NCBI GenBank assembly: GCA_003213615.1
Contig: QCMQ01000004.1
Span: 25,565-89,564, forward strand
Origin: Pelagibacteraceae bacterium AG-422-D23
Lineage (GTDB): Bacteria; Pseudomonadota; Alphaproteobacteria; Pelagibacterales; Pelagibacteraceae
DNA length: 64,000 bases
Direction: 5' to 3'
The notes under the pieces were generated by a model. It did no database searches and was not told the DNA's origin. It saw only the letters and a program-made list of their open reading frames with translations. Shown here one piece after another: positions 51,655 to 64,000 of the stretch (positions within the stretch are counted from its first letter, which is position 1; every line of letters starts with the position of its first letter). The position numbers and the translations under genes were made by a program.

Positions 51655-51671
51655 ATATGTTATTATATATC

Positions 51672-52205
51672 ATGAAAAATATTTGTGACTGGAATAATTG
51701 TAATGAAATAGGTGAATATAAGGCACCAGTTGAAAAAGATAATAGTAGAAAATTTAGAATGCTTTGCCTTGAACACGTAAAAGAATTTAATAAAAATTGG
51801 AACTATTTTTCAGGAATGAATGATGACCAAGTAATGGATTTTTTAAAGTCTGATATGACTTGGCACAAACCCACTCAAAGTTTTAGCTCCTCAGATAATT
51901 TTTTCAAAGTATTGTGGAATACAACTTTGAGAGATGAACTCGACAAGGAAAAAATAAATGGAGATTATAATCATATGCGTCAATTTAAATTTGATCATAA
52001 AGATATAAAAGCTTTTGGAATATTGGGGGTTTCTGTGGGTTTAAAGTGGAAGAAAATACAAGATAAATTCAAATTACTTGTGAAAAAATTTCACCCTGAT
52101 ATGAATTCTGGTAATAAAAAATACGAAGAAAAACTTAAACTTATAACATTAGCTTACACTCAATTAAAAAATACTTATAGAGAAAAAATTGACACCAAAT
52201 CTTAA
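51672..52205 (+). CDS. J-domain (DnaJ-like) protein
   Basis: 177 residues. The N-terminal part has a small Cys/His element (CDWNNCNE ... [15 protein letters not shown]). The C-terminal ~60 residues form a J domain: [20 protein letters not shown], then [12 protein letters not shown] with the HPD tripeptide that stimulates DnaK, then [17 protein letters not shown] domain at the C-terminus, next to bolA and cobS, is the conserved alphaproteobacterial form. An in-frame start 15 bp earlier is possible; MKNICDWNN fits the family. Confidence 0.88.
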   Translation: MKNICDWNNCNEIGEYKAPVEKDNSRKFRMLCLEHVKEFNKNWNYFSGMNDDQVMDFLKSDMTWHKPTQSFSSSDNFFKVLWNTTLRDELDKEKINGDYNHMRQFKFDHKDIKAFGILGVSVGLKWKKIQDKFKLLVKKFHPDMNSGNKKYEEKLKLITLAYTQLKNTYREKIDTKS

Positions 52206-53163
52206 TACAGAACCAGATATTAAAGTTTCATTAAAACAAACTTTTGGAATTGATTCAGAAATGGAAGTAGACGCATTTTCGAAAAAGAATGAATATGTTC
52301 CTGAAATTGATAAAAACTACAAGTTCGATAGAGATACTACTTTAGCAATTATTTCAGGATTTGCTTTTAATAAAAGAGTTTTAGTTCAAGGATATCATGG
52401 CACTGGAAAATCTACTCACATTGAGCAAATTGCTGCAAGATTAAATTGGCCTTGTATCCGTGTAAATTTAGATAGCCATGTAAGTAGAATTGATTTGATT
52501 GGAAAAGATGCGATCGTTCTTAAAGATGGTAAACAAGTAACTCAATTTAACGAGGGAATTTTACCATGGTCTATACAAAATCCAGTAGCACTTGTTTTTG
52601 ATGAATATGATGCTGGTAGACCTGATGTAATGTTTGTAATTCAAAGAGTTTTAGAAGCTGAGGGAAATTTTACATTACTAGATAAAAACAAAGTAATTAA
52701 ACAAAATAAATTTTTTAGATTATTTGCTACTTCAAATACTGTTGGACTTGGTGATACGACAGGTCTTTATCATGGTACGCAGCAAATTAACCAAGGCCAG
52801 ATGGATAGATGGAATATAGTTACGACGTTAAACTATCTTAGCCTAGATAGAGAAATGGACATTGTTTTGTCTAAAAATAAAAACTTAAATAACACAAAGG
52901 GAAAAGAGAAGGTTGCTAATATGATAAAAGTAGCATCTTTAACACGTAAAGGATTTGTTGCAGGAGATATTTCAACAGTAATGAGCCCAAGAACGGTGTT
53001 ACATTGGGCAGAAAATGCAGAGATATTTAAAGACACTGGTTACGCTTTTAGAGTTACATTTCTTAATAAATGTGATGATATTGAAAAAAATACTATCGCA
53101 GAATATTATCAAAGATGTTTTGGTGAAGAGTTGCCAGAATCTTTGATTAATATTCAAATCTAA
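52189..53163 (+). CDS. cobS: CobS-type AAA+ ATPase
   Basis: MoxR-related AAA+ ATPase of 324 residues, annotated elsewhere as the CobS subunit of aerobic cobaltochelatase. Walker [21 protein letters not shown] (~66-85), Walker [16 protein letters not shown] (~137-151) and sensor 1 [11 protein letters not shown] are intact. The start is a TTG preceded by an AGAGAAAA purine run; no ATG gives a family-length N-terminus ([15 protein letters not shown]). It overlaps the J-domain gene by 17 bp and cobT by 1 bp. The catalytic CobN subunit is not in the window. Confidence 0.92.
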   Translation: MTPNLNTEPDIKVSLKQTFGIDSEMEVDAFSKKNEYVPEIDKNYKFDRDTTLAIISGFAFNKRVLVQGYHGTGKSTHIEQIAARLNWPCIRVNLDSHVSRIDLIGKDAIVLKDGKQVTQFNEGILPWSIQNPVALVFDEYDAGRPDVMFVIQRVLEAEGNFTLLDKNKVIKQNKFFRLFATSNTVGLGDTTGLYHGTQQINQGQMDRWNIVTTLNYLSLDREMDIVLSKNKNLNNTKGKEKVANMIKVASLTRKGFVAGDISTVMSPRTVLHWAENAEIFKDTGYAFRVTFLNKCDDIEKNTIAEYYQRCFGEELPESLINIQI

Positions 53164-54962
53164 TGAGCTCTAAAGAAAATAATTTAAAAGAAAAATTCAA
53201 AATTGCTTTAACTTCTACGGCAAAAGTAATTGCTGATGATTTTGATCTGAAAAAAAGAAATTCTGAGGAAAAAAAAATAAAAGAATTTAATTTTCTAGAG
53301 ATTGATAATTTAACTAGTCCAGCTGATTTTATAAGATTGCGTGCAGAAACAGATTCCTCTGCATTGAAAAAAAAATTTTGTAATGAAACAATTTACAAAA
53401 AAAACCTTCCCTCAAATACTTCTTCTAGATCTCTTTATAATATTGCAGAAAAAATACGTTATGAGACACTGGGAGGAAAAATGCTGAAAGGAATTGAGAA
53501 AAATTTTCAAGAAAATTATCATCAAATAATAAATCGTAAAAGAAAAGATCAACTAAAAACTAAAGAGGATGTAACTGTTTCAGAAGCATTCGAGCTATAT
53601 ATGCTTAAGAATTTTCATAAAATTAAGCTAAATCCTTTAACAACAAAAATGCTTAATTTTTGGGAAAAAGACTTTGAGAACGCTATAGAAAAACATAAAG
53701 AATTTTTACTTAAAAATCTTGAAGATCAAAATATTTATAGTTCAAAGTTTTCAGAAATATTGGAAGAAATGGATATTTTTCAAAGTGAAGATGATGACGA
53801 AAGAAAAGAAGAAAATCAAGATCAAGGACAAGATAATCCATCAAATGAAGATGAAAATAATGACAAAGAAGATAATAAAGATGAAAAAGATGAAAATGTA
53901 TCAGAGGCTTCACTAGATGCTGATTATAGTGTTGATGAATTTAACTTTGACGAACAACTGTCGGACACAGATTCAGATGAACAAAGTTCAGAACAAGTAG
54001 CTCAAAAAAAAATAGATAATGTCAATTTAGATTATAAAATATTTACAACTCAATTTGATGAGGTTGTAAAAGCTGAAAATCTAGAAAATGCAGATGAGGC
54101 AACAAAACTAAGAAGAAATTTAGATCAACAATTAATTGGCTTTCAAGATATTATAACAAAGCTTGCAAATAAACTTCAAAGACAATTACTTGCAAAACAA
54201 AATAGAGCATGGGAATTTGATTTAGAGGAAGGATTATTAGACAGTTCAAAACTTCCAAGAATTATAATGGACCCTTATAATTCTTTATCTTTTAAAAAAG
54301 AAAAAGATTTAGATTTTAAAGATACAGTAGTAACTTTATTGATCGATAATTCTGGATCCATGAGAGGAAGACCAATCACTATTGCAGCCATTTGTGCAGA
54401 TATTTTATCCAGAACATTAGAAAGGTGCTCTGTTAAAGTTGAAATTTTAGGTTTCACAACTAAAAATTGGAAGGGTGGACAGAGTAGAGAATTATGGACC
54501 AAAAATTCTAAACCTAAAACACCAGGAAGATTGAACGACCTAAGACATATAATTTACAAAGGAGCAGATACCCATTGGAGACAAGCAAAAAATAATTTAG
54601 GACTAATGCTTAAAGAAGGATTGCTAAAAGAGAACATTGATGGAGAAGCAATATCATGGGCATACAATAGAATTAAAAAAAGAAAAGAGGAACGAAAAAT
54701 TTTGATGGTAATTTCTGATGGAGCGCCGGTAGATGACTCAACTCTTTCTGTAAATTCAGGTGATTTTTTGGAAAAACATTTAAAAAAGATTGTGAAGTTT
54801 ATTGAAAATAAATCAGATATTGAAGTTTTGGCTATAGGAATTGGTCACGATGTTTCAAGGTACTATAATAAGGCTATTAAAATTACTGACGTAAATGAAT
54901 TAGGAGATGTTATGATATCTCAATTAAGCTCATTATTTGAAACAAAGAACAAATACCACTAA
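53163..54962 (+). CDS. cobT: CobT-type VWA-domain protein
   Basis: Partner of the CobS ATPase, 599 residues. An N-terminal helical region (~1-200) is followed by a highly acidic low-complexity linker (~200-260, Asp/Glu/Asn-rich). A C-terminal von Willebrand A domain has the metal-binding MIDAS motif [10 protein letters not shown] (~393-402) and [11 protein letters not shown]. CobS-CobT form a chaperone-like pair for metal insertion by CobN; as MoxR/VWA proteins they could remodel another target. It converges with the sensor-kinase gene, overlapping 4 bp. Confidence 0.93.
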   Translation: MSSKENNLKEKFKIALTSTAKVIADDFDLKKRNSEEKKIKEFNFLEIDNLTSPADFIRLRAETDSSALKKKFCNETIYKKNLPSNTSSRSLYNIAEKIRYETLGGKMLKGIEKNFQENYHQIINRKRKDQLKTKEDVTVSEAFELYMLKNFHKIKLNPLTTKMLNFWEKDFENAIEKHKEFLLKNLEDQNIYSSKFSEILEEMDIFQSEDDDERKEENQDQGQDNPSNEDENNDKEDNKDEKDENVSEASLDADYSVDEFNFDEQLSDTDSDEQSSEQVAQKKIDNVNLDYKIFTTQFDEVVKAENLENADEATKLRRNLDQQLIGFQDIITKLANKLQRQLLAKQNRAWEFDLEEGLLDSSKLPRIIMDPYNSLSFKKEKDLDFKDTVVTLLIDNSGSMRGRPITIAAICADILSRTLERCSVKVEILGFTTKNWKGGQSRELWTKNSKPKTPGRLNDLRHIIYKGADTHWRQAKNNLGLMLKEGLLKENIDGEAISWAYNRIKKRKEERKILMVISDGAPVDDSTLSVNSGDFLEKHLKKIVKFIENKSDIEVLAIGIGHDVSRYYNKAIKITDVNELGDVMISQLSSLFETKNKYH

Positions 54963-56239
54963 ATATTAAATAATTCTCTATTCTTCCATCTAATAACAAC
55001 TTCAGCTCCACTGCGTGTTTTAGAATTTCTACAATTTACTGATGCAAAATTTTTCTCTAATAAAGTTTTTCCAATAAATAATCCAAGACCAAGACCTTGC
55101 TTTGACTTGTCATTAGAAAAATTTGATTTTAAATATGGTTCTCCAATTTTTGATATAATATCTCGTGGATAACCTTTGCCATCATCTTCTACTGTAATTT
55201 CTGTAAACTCACTATCACTTTTTAAATTAATAAAAATAGAATTTTTGGAAAATTTATTGGCGTTCCCTATAAAATTTCTTAATCCATAAACTATTTCAAT
55301 AGATTTAGTTATTTTTTTTGGGTTTGAGTCTTGATCAAAATTGAATACAAATTCCTTTTTACTTATTTCCCTAAATGAAGTTATAATTTCATGCAAATAA
55401 TCTCTAATATTAATATCTTTATCAAAAAATTCATCCTCTTCTACAGGGTTTAAAGTTAATCTCTTTAAAATTTCATTGCATCGCTCAACTTGGCTATTCA
55501 ACAACTCTATGTCTTTTTCTAAATCTTTTTGCCCTTTAAATTGCTTCATTAAATCATGTGCAATTATTGTTATTGTGGAAAGTGGTGTGCCTAAAGAATG
55601 TGCAGCTGCAGCAGCTTGACCACCTAAAGATAAAAGCTCATGTTCTTTAGCCATTACCTCCTCCATTTTTCCTAATGCCTCTTTTCTTAATCTAGATTGT
55701 GTACCAAATGACATTGCAAAATAGTTTAAAAATACTAAAGCAATAATCAAAGAAAGTGGAATAGAATAATAAAAATAATGATTATTATGAAAATCACTAT
55801 TTAAGTTAATTGGCAAATCTTTATAAATAAAAGTTAAAAACACAATTACAATTGTTGTTAAGATTACTAACAAAGTATTAGTTCTCAAACTTAAATTTGA
55901 TGAAGAAAAAACACTTGGTATTAATATAAAAATAACAAATGGATTGGTTATTCCCCCTGACAAATAAAGAAGGAAGCCTAATTGCAAAATATCTATGAGT
56001 AGGAAGATAAAAGCAGATCTATCTGAAAGTTGTGTTTTTTTATAAATAAAAATTAAATATAGATTACTTAATATCCCTAAAAATATAACTAAATTTGAGG
56101 TAATAAAATCAAAACTAGGATTTAGAAATAAATATACAAAATTAACTGCAATTAATTGTCCAATAATTCCGATCCATCTTAGAGTTATATAAGTTGATTT
56201 TTTAAAAGAATGATATTTTGAAGTTTCAAAGAACTTCAT
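54959..56239 (-). CDS. regB: RegB/PrrB-type redox sensor histidine kinase
   Basis: Membrane histidine kinase of 426 residues. Six hydrophobic segments lie in ~20-180, including the quinone-site motif GGITNPF (~95-101). The phosphorylation region is [20 protein letters not shown] (~208-227), the conserved redox Cys is in [11 protein letters not shown], and the ATPase domain has N, G1 and G2 boxes ([27 protein letters not shown]). In RegB the residue after the phospho-His is usually Glu; here it is Ser. No response regulator is adjacent, so the partner is encoded elsewhere. Confidence 0.85.
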   Translation of the reverse strand: MKFFETSKYHSFKKSTYITLRWIGIIGQLIAVNFVYLFLNPSFDFITSNLVIFLGILSNLYLIFIYKKTQLSDRSAFIFLLIDILQLGFLLYLSGGITNPFVIFILIPSVFSSSNLSLRTNTLLVILTTIVIVFLTFIYKDLPINLNSDFHNNHYFYYSIPLSLIIALVFLNYFAMSFGTQSRLRKEALGKMEEVMAKEHELLSLGGQAAAAAHSLGTPLSTITIIAHDLMKQFKGQKDLEKDIELLNSQVERCNEILKRLTLNPVEEDEFFDKDINIRDYLHEIITSFREISKKEFVFNFDQDSNPKKITKSIEIVYGLRNFIGNANKFSKNSIFINLKSDSEFTEITVEDDGKGYPRDIISKIGEPYLKSNFSNDKSKQGLGLGLFIGKTLLEKNFASVNCRNSKTRSGAEVVIRWKNRELFNI

Positions 56240-56241
56240 TT

Positions 56242-58308
<2,067 letters not shown>

Positions 58309-58419
58309 TTAAATTTTGGAAAAGAAAAATTATAACATTTTTTTGAAAAATTGCTGATTTATCTTCTTTAAAAAAAGATAATTTGGTTAAATTATACCTG
58401 AAAAATAAAGCTTATTTGA

Positions 58420-58509
58420 TGGCGGAGAGAATGGGATTCGAACCCATGAAAGGATTGCTCCTTTACACGCTTTCCAAGCGTGCGCCTTCAACCACTCGGC
58501 CACCTCTCC
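58420..58509 (-). tRNA. tRNA-Ser (GGA)
   Basis: Class II tRNA on the minus strand: acceptor GGAGAGG with CTCTCC, D-arm TGGCCGAGTGGTTGAAGGC, anticodon loop CTTGGAAA with anticodon GGA, a long variable arm (AAAGGAGCAATCCTTT), a normal TTCGAAT T-loop, G73 and encoded CCA. It is 114 bp upstream of gyrB. Confidence 0.96.
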
Positions 58510-58554
58510 ATTATTAATTGCTTATTTATAATAATATAATTAAACAATAATAAC

Positions 58555-59703
58555 ATGAACTTTGGAGAATTTAAGAAAAGTCTTAAATATAAGAAATACA
58601 AATTATGGAAAATAATAGTTAGATTTATAGAATATAAATTTAAAAATTTAACTATTGATTTAGTTATCAATCTAAATAAATTTAAATCAAAATTTGATAC
58701 CCGTGCAGTAATTGATATAGGATCTTACAGTGACAATAGCTACATCAATTTTTTGATTTATTCACTAAAAGATGAATTTTTATTTTCTTATAACAGAGAT
58801 AAACATACTAAAAAATTATTCAAAAGAATTGGTTTAATAAACTTTTTTAAGCATACCATCTCAAACTTAGATGTTAATAAAAAATCAAAAATTAAGATTA
58901 ACATGAAACCTGATAAAGAAGATAAAAATGAAAACGAAATATTGATCGATACAAACTATTTTAAATTTTTAGAAAATACTAAAAATAGTAATGAATTAAT
59001 TATGCCATATTTTATGTATCCAAGAATATATAATTCGTATTATAAAAAAATAAATATAATAAAAAAACCTGAATTTAATTTAAGAGTATTTTTTTCTGGA
59101 TCTGTTGTAGAAGAAGGATATAGCTCATTTAGATGGGAGAATGAGCCTGAGAAATTTCCAGACAGGATAAGTGTAATTAATAAAATAATAAAAGAGTTTA
59201 AAGAAGATATCTTTTTTATAAAATCAAAAAAAGATTTAAAAACAAATAATCTTTTTAAAAAAAAAATAATTTTTTGTCTACATGATAAAATGATTAAAAA
59301 AACTTCCTACACTTTAAATTTTAAGAATAATTTTAAATTATTGAGTAATTCATGTTTTAATTTAAGTTGTCCAGGAGTAGTAATGCCACTATGTCATCAT
59401 CTAATTGAAGGAATAAAAGTTGGATCTATACCAATAACTAATTGCGAAAAATTACTTTTTCCAAACTTAAGTAAAGATATTTCTTTGCAATACTCAAATC
59501 TTAATCAACTTATAGAAAAAATATATGAAGCTCTTAAAATGGATGAAGACAAAATAATTAATATGAGGTCAAAAGTACAAGAATATTATAATCTAAACTT
59601 GTCGCCTGAGGTGTTCAAAGAGAATTTTAAAAAAATTATATTTCAAAATGGGAAAAAGATTATTTGTTGTGATGATCACCGTAGCGTAACAAATATAAAT
59701 TGA
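58555..59703 (+). CDS. Putative glycosyltransferase (exostosin/GT47-like C-terminus)
   Basis: 382 residues, very Lys/Asn/Ile-rich. The N-terminal ~150 residues show no motif I know. The C-terminal half has FRVFFSGSV-like strand starts (LRVFFSGSVVEE, ~176-187) and the donor-site-like segment LSCPGVVMPLCHHLIEG, followed by IKVGSIPITNCE (~277-305). This resembles the PPGxGWPLRxRLxEALxxGxIPV pattern of exostosin-type and related transferases. No other surface-sugar gene adjoins it; it sits alone between tRNA-Ser and lepA. Family level only, moderate support. Confidence 0.55.
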   Translation: MNFGEFKKSLKYKKYKLWKIIVRFIEYKFKNLTIDLVINLNKFKSKFDTRAVIDIGSYSDNSYINFLIYSLKDEFLFSYNRDKHTKKLFKRIGLINFFKHTISNLDVNKKSKIKINMKPDKEDKNENEILIDTNYFKFLENTKNSNELIMPYFMYPRIYNSYYKKINIIKKPEFNLRVFFSGSVVEEGYSSFRWENEPEKFPDRISVINKIIKEFKEDIFFIKSKKDLKTNNLFKKKIIFCLHDKMIKKTSYTLNFKNNFKLLSNSCFNLSCPGVVMPLCHHLIEGIKVGSIPITNCEKLLFPNLSKDISLQYSNLNQLIEKIYEALKMDEDKIINMRSKVQEYYNLNLSPEVFKENFKKIIFQNGKKIICCDDHRSVTNIN

Positions 59704-59761
59704 GTTTATTTGAAGTTATATTTAATTATAAACTTAACTAATTGCTTTTATAATTATTTTC

Positions 59762-61570
59762 TTATTTTTCTTTGCTTATCTTTAAAACACCTATAAATGC
59801 TTCTTGAGGGATTTCCACTCTACCAAACTGTTTAGATCTAGCTTTACCTTTTTTCTGTTTTTCTAAAAGTTTTCTTTTTCTATCAGTTGCTCCACCGCCG
59901 TGAATTTTGGTTAAAACATCTTTTTTAAACCCTTTAATTGTTTCTCTGGCAATAATTTTACCTCCTATCGCAGCTTGCACTGGAATCATAAAATTATGTC
60001 GAGGTATTAAATCTTTTAATTTTTCACAAACCTCTCTCCCAGTTTTTTGTGCAAAATCTTTATGTATCATCATCGCTAAAGCATCAACTGGTTCTCCATT
60101 AACTAGAATACCAAGTTTTACCAAATCTCCTTCCCTATGCTCAATAATTTCATAGTCAAAACTAGCATAACCACTAGTCATAGATTTTAGTCTATCATTA
60201 AAATCAAAAACAACTTCATTCAATGGTAACTCATAATTCACTACAGCTCTATTACCTGAATAACTTAAATTAGTCTGAATTCCTCTTTTATCCTGACACA
60301 TTTTTATAATTGAGCCTAAATATTGGTCAGGAGTAATGATTGTTGCCTTTATCCATGGCTCTTCGATATATTTTATTACAGTTGGATCAGGTAAACTTGA
60401 TGGATTTTGAAGATCAATTATGTTTCCGTTATTAAGATGAATTTTGTAAACAACACCAGGTGTTGTTGTTAATAAATTAACATCAAATTCTCTTTCTAAT
60501 CTTTCTGTTACAATTTCCAAATGAAGTAAACCTAAAAAACCACATCTAAAACCTAATCCTAAAGCAGATGATGACTCGGGTTCAAATGAGAAACTTGCAT
60601 CATTTAATTGTAATTTAGCTAATCCGTCTTTAAGTTTTTGAAACTCAGAACTATCTACTGGAAATAACCCGCAGAACACTACCGGTTTACTTGGTTTAAA
60701 TCCTGGCAAAGCTTCATCCAATGGTTTCGAAGCATCACAAATTGTATCTCCTACTTTTGTTTCAGACAAAACTTTAATTCCTGTAGTAATAAATCCAATT
60801 TCACCTGTTTTAAGTTCATTTATGTCTGCTGGCTTTGGAGTAAAAACTCCAACTTTTTCAACAATATACTCCTGATTGGTAGACATCATTTTTATTTTCA
60901 TGTGTTTTGAAAGTTTACCATCTATCACTCTAACTAAAATCACTACACCTAGGTATGTATCATACCAACTATCAACCAATAAACATTTTAAATCTGCAGA
61001 ACTTTCTCCTTTTGGAGCTGGTAATGTTGTGATAATTTGCTCTAAAATATCTTCTATTCCTTCTCCAGTTTTACCTGAACACGGAATTGCATTTTCGGTA
61101 TCAATTCCTATAACTTCCTCAATTTGTTTTTTTGTTCTATCTAAATCTGATGCAGGTAGGTCAACCTTATTTAAAACTGGTACTATCTCATGGTTGGTAT
61201 CCAAAGCTTGGTAAACATTTGCTAAAGTTTGAGCTTCTACACCTTGTGTACTATCTACGATCAAAATTGAACCTTCACATGCATATAAAGATCTACTTAC
61301 TTCATAACTGAAATCTACATGACCCGGGGTATCAATAATATTTAAAATATAATTTTTTCCATTTTTAGCTTTATAATTTAATTTTACAGTTTGAGCTTTT
61401 ATTGTAATTCCTCTTTCGCGCTCAATATCCATAGAGTCTAAAACTTGAGCTTTCATTTCTCTTTCAGTTAATCCACCACAACTATGAATAATTCTATCGG
61501 CTATAGTAGATTTTCCATGATCAATATGTGCAATTATTGCAAAATTTCTTATATTATCAATTGAACTCAT
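59762..61570 (-). CDS. lepA: Elongation factor 4 (LepA)
   Basis: Ribosome-associated GTPase. The 602-residue protein has the G motifs AHIDHGKST (~14-22), DTPGHVDFS (~77-85) and NKVDLPASD (~131-139), an EF-G-like switch region with [10 protein letters not shown], and the LepA-specific C-terminal domain ([20 protein letters not shown], ~563-582, Arg/Lys-rich). The start AAT-TC-ATG is 8 bp after pheT. The plus-strand gene upstream converges with it. Confidence 0.96.
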   Translation of the reverse strand: MSSIDNIRNFAIIAHIDHGKSTIADRIIHSCGGLTEREMKAQVLDSMDIERERGITIKAQTVKLNYKAKNGKNYILNIIDTPGHVDFSYEVSRSLYACEGSILIVDSTQGVEAQTLANVYQALDTNHEIVPVLNKVDLPASDLDRTKKQIEEVIGIDTENAIPCSGKTGEGIEDILEQIITTLPAPKGESSADLKCLLVDSWYDTYLGVVILVRVIDGKLSKHMKIKMMSTNQEYIVEKVGVFTPKPADINELKTGEIGFITTGIKVLSETKVGDTICDASKPLDEALPGFKPSKPVVFCGLFPVDSSEFQKLKDGLAKLQLNDASFSFEPESSSALGLGFRCGFLGLLHLEIVTERLEREFDVNLLTTTPGVVYKIHLNNGNIIDLQNPSSLPDPTVIKYIEEPWIKATIITPDQYLGSIIKMCQDKRGIQTNLSYSGNRAVVNYELPLNEVVFDFNDRLKSMTSGYASFDYEIIEHREGDLVKLGILVNGEPVDALAMMIHKDFAQKTGREVCEKLKDLIPRHNFMIPVQAAIGGKIIARETIKGFKKDVLTKIHGGGATDRKRKLLEKQKKGKARSKQFGRVEIPQEAFIGVLKISKEK

Positions 61571-61578
61571 TAATTATT

Positions 61579-63987
61579 TTAGGAACGAATTTTAGCACCA
61601 GTTTTATTTTCAACTGTTTCTATTATCAAATTATTAGTTTTTTCTAAATCGTTATCCGTTAATGTTTTTTCCAATGATTGAATAGTAACGCTTATAGCAA
61701 CTGATTTTTGATTTTCAGGAATATTGTCTCCTTCGTAAACATCAAATACTTTAATGTTTGAAATTAAATTTTTATCAATACTAGATATTGCACTTACTAA
61801 ATCTTGTACTTTTACTTTTCTATCAACAATAAATGCAAAATCTCTTTCGGATTTTTGAAAGTCGGATACTGAATATTTTGATTTTTGATCTTTTAAAGGT
61901 TTTTTTGGTAGTTTTAAATTATCTAGAAATATTTCGAAACCTAATAAAGACTCTGTTTTAATATCTAGCGTTTTGATAATGTTTGGATGAATTTCACCAA
62001 AATAAGCAGCTACCTTATCTTTTCCCTTATTTAAAAATACTCTGCCTGATTTTCCTGGATGATAATAATTGGGGCTTTCATCATCAATATAAAATTTTTC
62101 TGAGTCATAACCAGCTTCTACTAACGTTTGTATAACATCTCTTTTAATATCAAAAACATCTATATTTCTATCTTTTTCAATCCATGAAAGTCTAGATTTT
62201 TTTCCAGCTGACAAACCACAAACAACAGTATTCTGTTCTCCAGGTTGTGATCCATAAAATATTGGCCCTATTTCAAATATTGATAAATCTTTAATTCCTC
62301 TATCTAAGTTTTTGCTCATGTACATTACTAAATTTGAAAAAATAGAATTTCTTAATACTCCCAATTCAGAGCTAATTGGATTTACAATTTTTATTTCTTT
62401 ATTGGCTTCTTTAAAGTGATCATTAAATTTAGCATCTGTAAAAGACCAAGTAATTGTTTCCAAATACCCTTTGGATGCTACTGCCCTTTGAAGAAAATGA
62501 AATAACTTTTGAGTTGGATTTAAAGTGTTTTTTGATCTTTCTTTAATAGGATTTTCTATTTTAATTTTTTCATAGCCACTAATTCTTACAAGCTCCTCAA
62601 CTATATCAATTTCTTGAACAATATCTGGTCTCCAAGATGGAACTGATAATTTAAAGAATTTTTTTTCTTTTTTTAATTTAAAACCAAGTTTTTCTAAAAT
62701 GATTATCATTTCTTTGGTTGAAATTTTAAAACCGGTAATTTTTTCAAATGTTTTTGGTTCAAATTTTATTATTTTGTTTTTATAAGATTCAATTTTTTGA
62801 ATATCTATTTTACTTATTTCACCACCACAAATTTCCTTAATTAAAAAAGCTGCTTTATTTAATCCATCTTCAATAGATAACTGATCAATGCCTCTTTCAA
62901 ATCTAAATTTAGCGTCTGTATCAATATTTAATTTTTTAGCAGTTTTTCTAATTGATCTTGGATCAAAATAAGCCGATTCTAGTAGAACATTTTTTGTATC
63001 TAACTCTGTACCAGATCTTGTTCCTCCAATAATTCCTCCTAGGCCTAAGACCCCTTTGTTGTCACTTATTATACACATTCCATCATCTAGTTTGTAATTT
63101 TTATTATCTAGAGCAGTAAATTCTTCTCCTGATTTTGAATTTCTAACAATTATTCCCTTCTCGATTTTGTCTGCATCGTATGCGTGCAAAGGACGATTAA
63201 TATCAATCATGACATAATTTGTAATATCTACAATTGCAGATATTGGTTTTTGACCTATGGAAATTAATTTATCTTTCAACCATTGGGGACTTTCAGTATT
63301 TTTGACTTTAGTTATCAAGCAGCTACCAAAAGATAAACAGCCTTGATTTTTTTCTTTTGTAATTTTTACTTTTAAGGTCTGTTTTTTTTTAGATTTAATT
63401 TTTTTATCTTTTTCTGGTTTTAAGTTTCCAAAACCTGCGGCTGATAAATCTCTCGCTATCCCTCGAACACCAAGACAGTCTGGTCTATTTGGTGTAATTG
63501 ATAAATCGATAAGATTAGAACTTGGATTAGAAAAATAACTTTTTCCAATGTTTTTTGCATATTTGGGTGACGACAGTTCAGTAATCCCATCACTTTCATC
63601 TGATAAATTCAATTCAGATTCAGAACAGAGCATTCCATAAGATGTAACATCTCTTATTTTAGCAACAACAAGTTTAGTTTTGTTTTTTGGGATTATTGCA
63701 CCTGGTGGGGCATATACAGTTAGAAGGCCCTTTCTTGCATTTGCAGCACCACAAACAACTTTTTTGATTTCTTTATTACCAACATCAACATCACAAACTT
63801 TAAGTCTGTCTGCATTAGGATGTTTTTCTGTTTTTATAATTTTTGCTACTTTAAATAAATCTAATCCCTCAGATAAGTTTTCTATGCTCTCAACCTCAAG
63901 ACCTATGTCTGTTAGTTTCTCAAGAAGTTTATCTTCTTTAGCACTTATTTTTAAATGATCTTTTAACCAATCATATGTAATCTTCAT
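61579..63987 (-). CDS. pheT: Phenylalanyl-tRNA synthetase beta subunit
   Basis: Beta chain of the PheRS heterotetramer. At 802 residues it is a full-length bacterial form with an N-terminal EMAP/tRNA-binding-like domain ([21 protein letters not shown] in ~46-66, CGAANARKG), B3/B4 editing domain, B5 domain, the catalytic-like module and a C-terminal ferredoxin-like anticodon-binding domain ([17 protein letters not shown], ~698-714). The start lies 13 bases from the window edge, so pheS is expected just outside. It is followed by lepA at 8 bp. Confidence 0.96.
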   Translation of the reverse strand: MKITYDWLKDHLKISAKEDKLLEKLTDIGLEVESIENLSEGLDLFKVAKIIKTEKHPNADRLKVCDVDVGNKEIKKVVCGAANARKGLLTVYAPPGAIIPKNKTKLVVAKIRDVTSYGMLCSESELNLSDESDGITELSSPKYAKNIGKSYFSNPSSNLIDLSITPNRPDCLGVRGIARDLSAAGFGNLKPEKDKKIKSKKKQTLKVKITKEKNQGCLSFGSCLITKVKNTESPQWLKDKLISIGQKPISAIVDITNYVMIDINRPLHAYDADKIEKGIIVRNSKSGEEFTALDNKNYKLDDGMCIISDNKGVLGLGGIIGGTRSGTELDTKNVLLESAYFDPRSIRKTAKKLNIDTDAKFRFERGIDQLSIEDGLNKAAFLIKEICGGEISKIDIQKIESYKNKIIKFEPKTFEKITGFKISTKEMIIILEKLGFKLKKEKKFFKLSVPSWRPDIVQEIDIVEELVRISGYEKIKIENPIKERSKNTLNPTQKLFHFLQRAVASKGYLETITWSFTDAKFNDHFKEANKEIKIVNPISSELGVLRNSIFSNLVMYMSKNLDRGIKDLSIFEIGPIFYGSQPGEQNTVVCGLSAGKKSRLSWIEKDRNIDVFDIKRDVIQTLVEAGYDSEKFYIDDESPNYYHPGKSGRVFLNKGKDKVAAYFGEIHPNIIKTLDIKTESLLGFEIFLDNLKLPKKPLKDQKSKYSVSDFQKSERDFAFIVDRKVKVQDLVSAISSIDKNLISNIKVFDVYEGDNIPENQKSVAISVTIQSLEKTLTDNDLEKTNNLIIETVENKTGAKIRS

Positions 63988-64000
63988 CTGCTTAAACCTC

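Noticed and set aside
53719-53916. A Lys/Met-rich open frame overlapping the acidic linker of cobT
   Set aside because: A shifted-frame reading of the Asp/Glu/Asn repeats; low-complexity artefact.
59704-59761. Inverted repeat AATTATAA/TTATAATT between the glycosyltransferase-like gene and lepA as a terminator
   Set aside because: An A/T-only stem with a long loop, likely chance in this composition.

Overview
This window is a stretch of a small, AT-rich, tightly packed alphaproteobacterial chromosome. It most likely comes from the SAR11 clade (Pelagibacterales, Candidatus Pelagibacter-like). The grounds are: the strong A/T bias and Lys/Ile/Asn-rich proteins; spacers usually under 50 bp with many 1-60 bp gene overlaps; a tandem glycine riboswitch in front of malate synthase; and alphaproteobacterial gene blocks (SRP RNA-dnaX-ybaB-recR; murA-DUF2948-hisD-infA; bolA-dnaJ-cobS-cobT; rpmH-rnpA-yidD-yidC; gcrA). 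No transposase, phage, CRISPR or rRNA gene was seen.

Layout. 1-7.2 kb: the 3' end of secA, accA (with an unusual C-terminal membrane segment), the glycine riboswitch plus glcB, then recR, ybaB, dnaX and SRP RNA on the minus strand. 7.2-13.2 kb: pheA-kdsB, a membrane-anchored cytochrome c, argF-argD, the cell-cycle regulator gcrA and a complex-I-type epimerase. 13.2-25.6 kb: a long plus-strand run rnd-kdsD-lptC-lptB-aroA-cmk-rpsA-ihfB-pyrF-trpF-trpB-trpA-accD-folC. 25.6-32.6 kb: trxA, three DNA-nuclease-type genes (ExoI, PD-(D/E)XK, RmuC), hisG-hisZ-hisS and tRNA-His. 32.6-37.4 kb: cspA, tRNA-Phe, infA, hisD, DUF2948, murA, dcd, two tiny basic proteins and tRNA-Thr. 37.4-45.6 kb: a TVP38 membrane protein, the rpmH-rnpA-yidD-yidC block, argB, a HAD phosphatase, dapD-dapE, a histone-deacetylase-like hydrolase and a SET-domain protein. 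45.6-49.7 kb: truA-fmt-def, a large exported protein of unknown function and a small membrane protein. 49.8-58.5 kb: aroK-aroB, bolA, dnaJ-like, cobS-cobT, a RegB-type sensor kinase, gyrB and tRNA-Ser. 58.5-64 kb: an orphan glycosyltransferase-like gene, lepA and pheT.

Functionally the window holds much of amino-acid synthesis (aroB/aroK/aroA, pheA, trpFBA, argB/D/F, hisG/Z/D, dapD/E), the two carboxyltransferase subunits of acetyl-CoA carboxylase, Kdo/LPS supply and export (kdsB, kdsD, lptB/C), protein export and insertion, and DNA maintenance.

Most worth a second look: (1) the aroA-to-folC stretch, where cmk, trpF, trpB, trpA, accD and folC all differ from the family consensus at signature positions while keeping core catalytic residues, most strikingly in the trpFBA trio; (2) tRNA-His without an encoded G-1 and with A73, four bases before the hisS start codon, paired with a HisRS altered in its histidine-recognition motifs; (3) tRNA-Phe and tRNA-Thr with non-canonical T-loops; (4) a malate synthase whose first ATG lies inside the riboswitch; (5) AccA with a C-terminal membrane helix; (6) a small-RNA-like transcription unit next to cspA. 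The motif comparisons are from memory of the families, without alignments, and some of these traits may prove to be common to the whole SAR11 clade.
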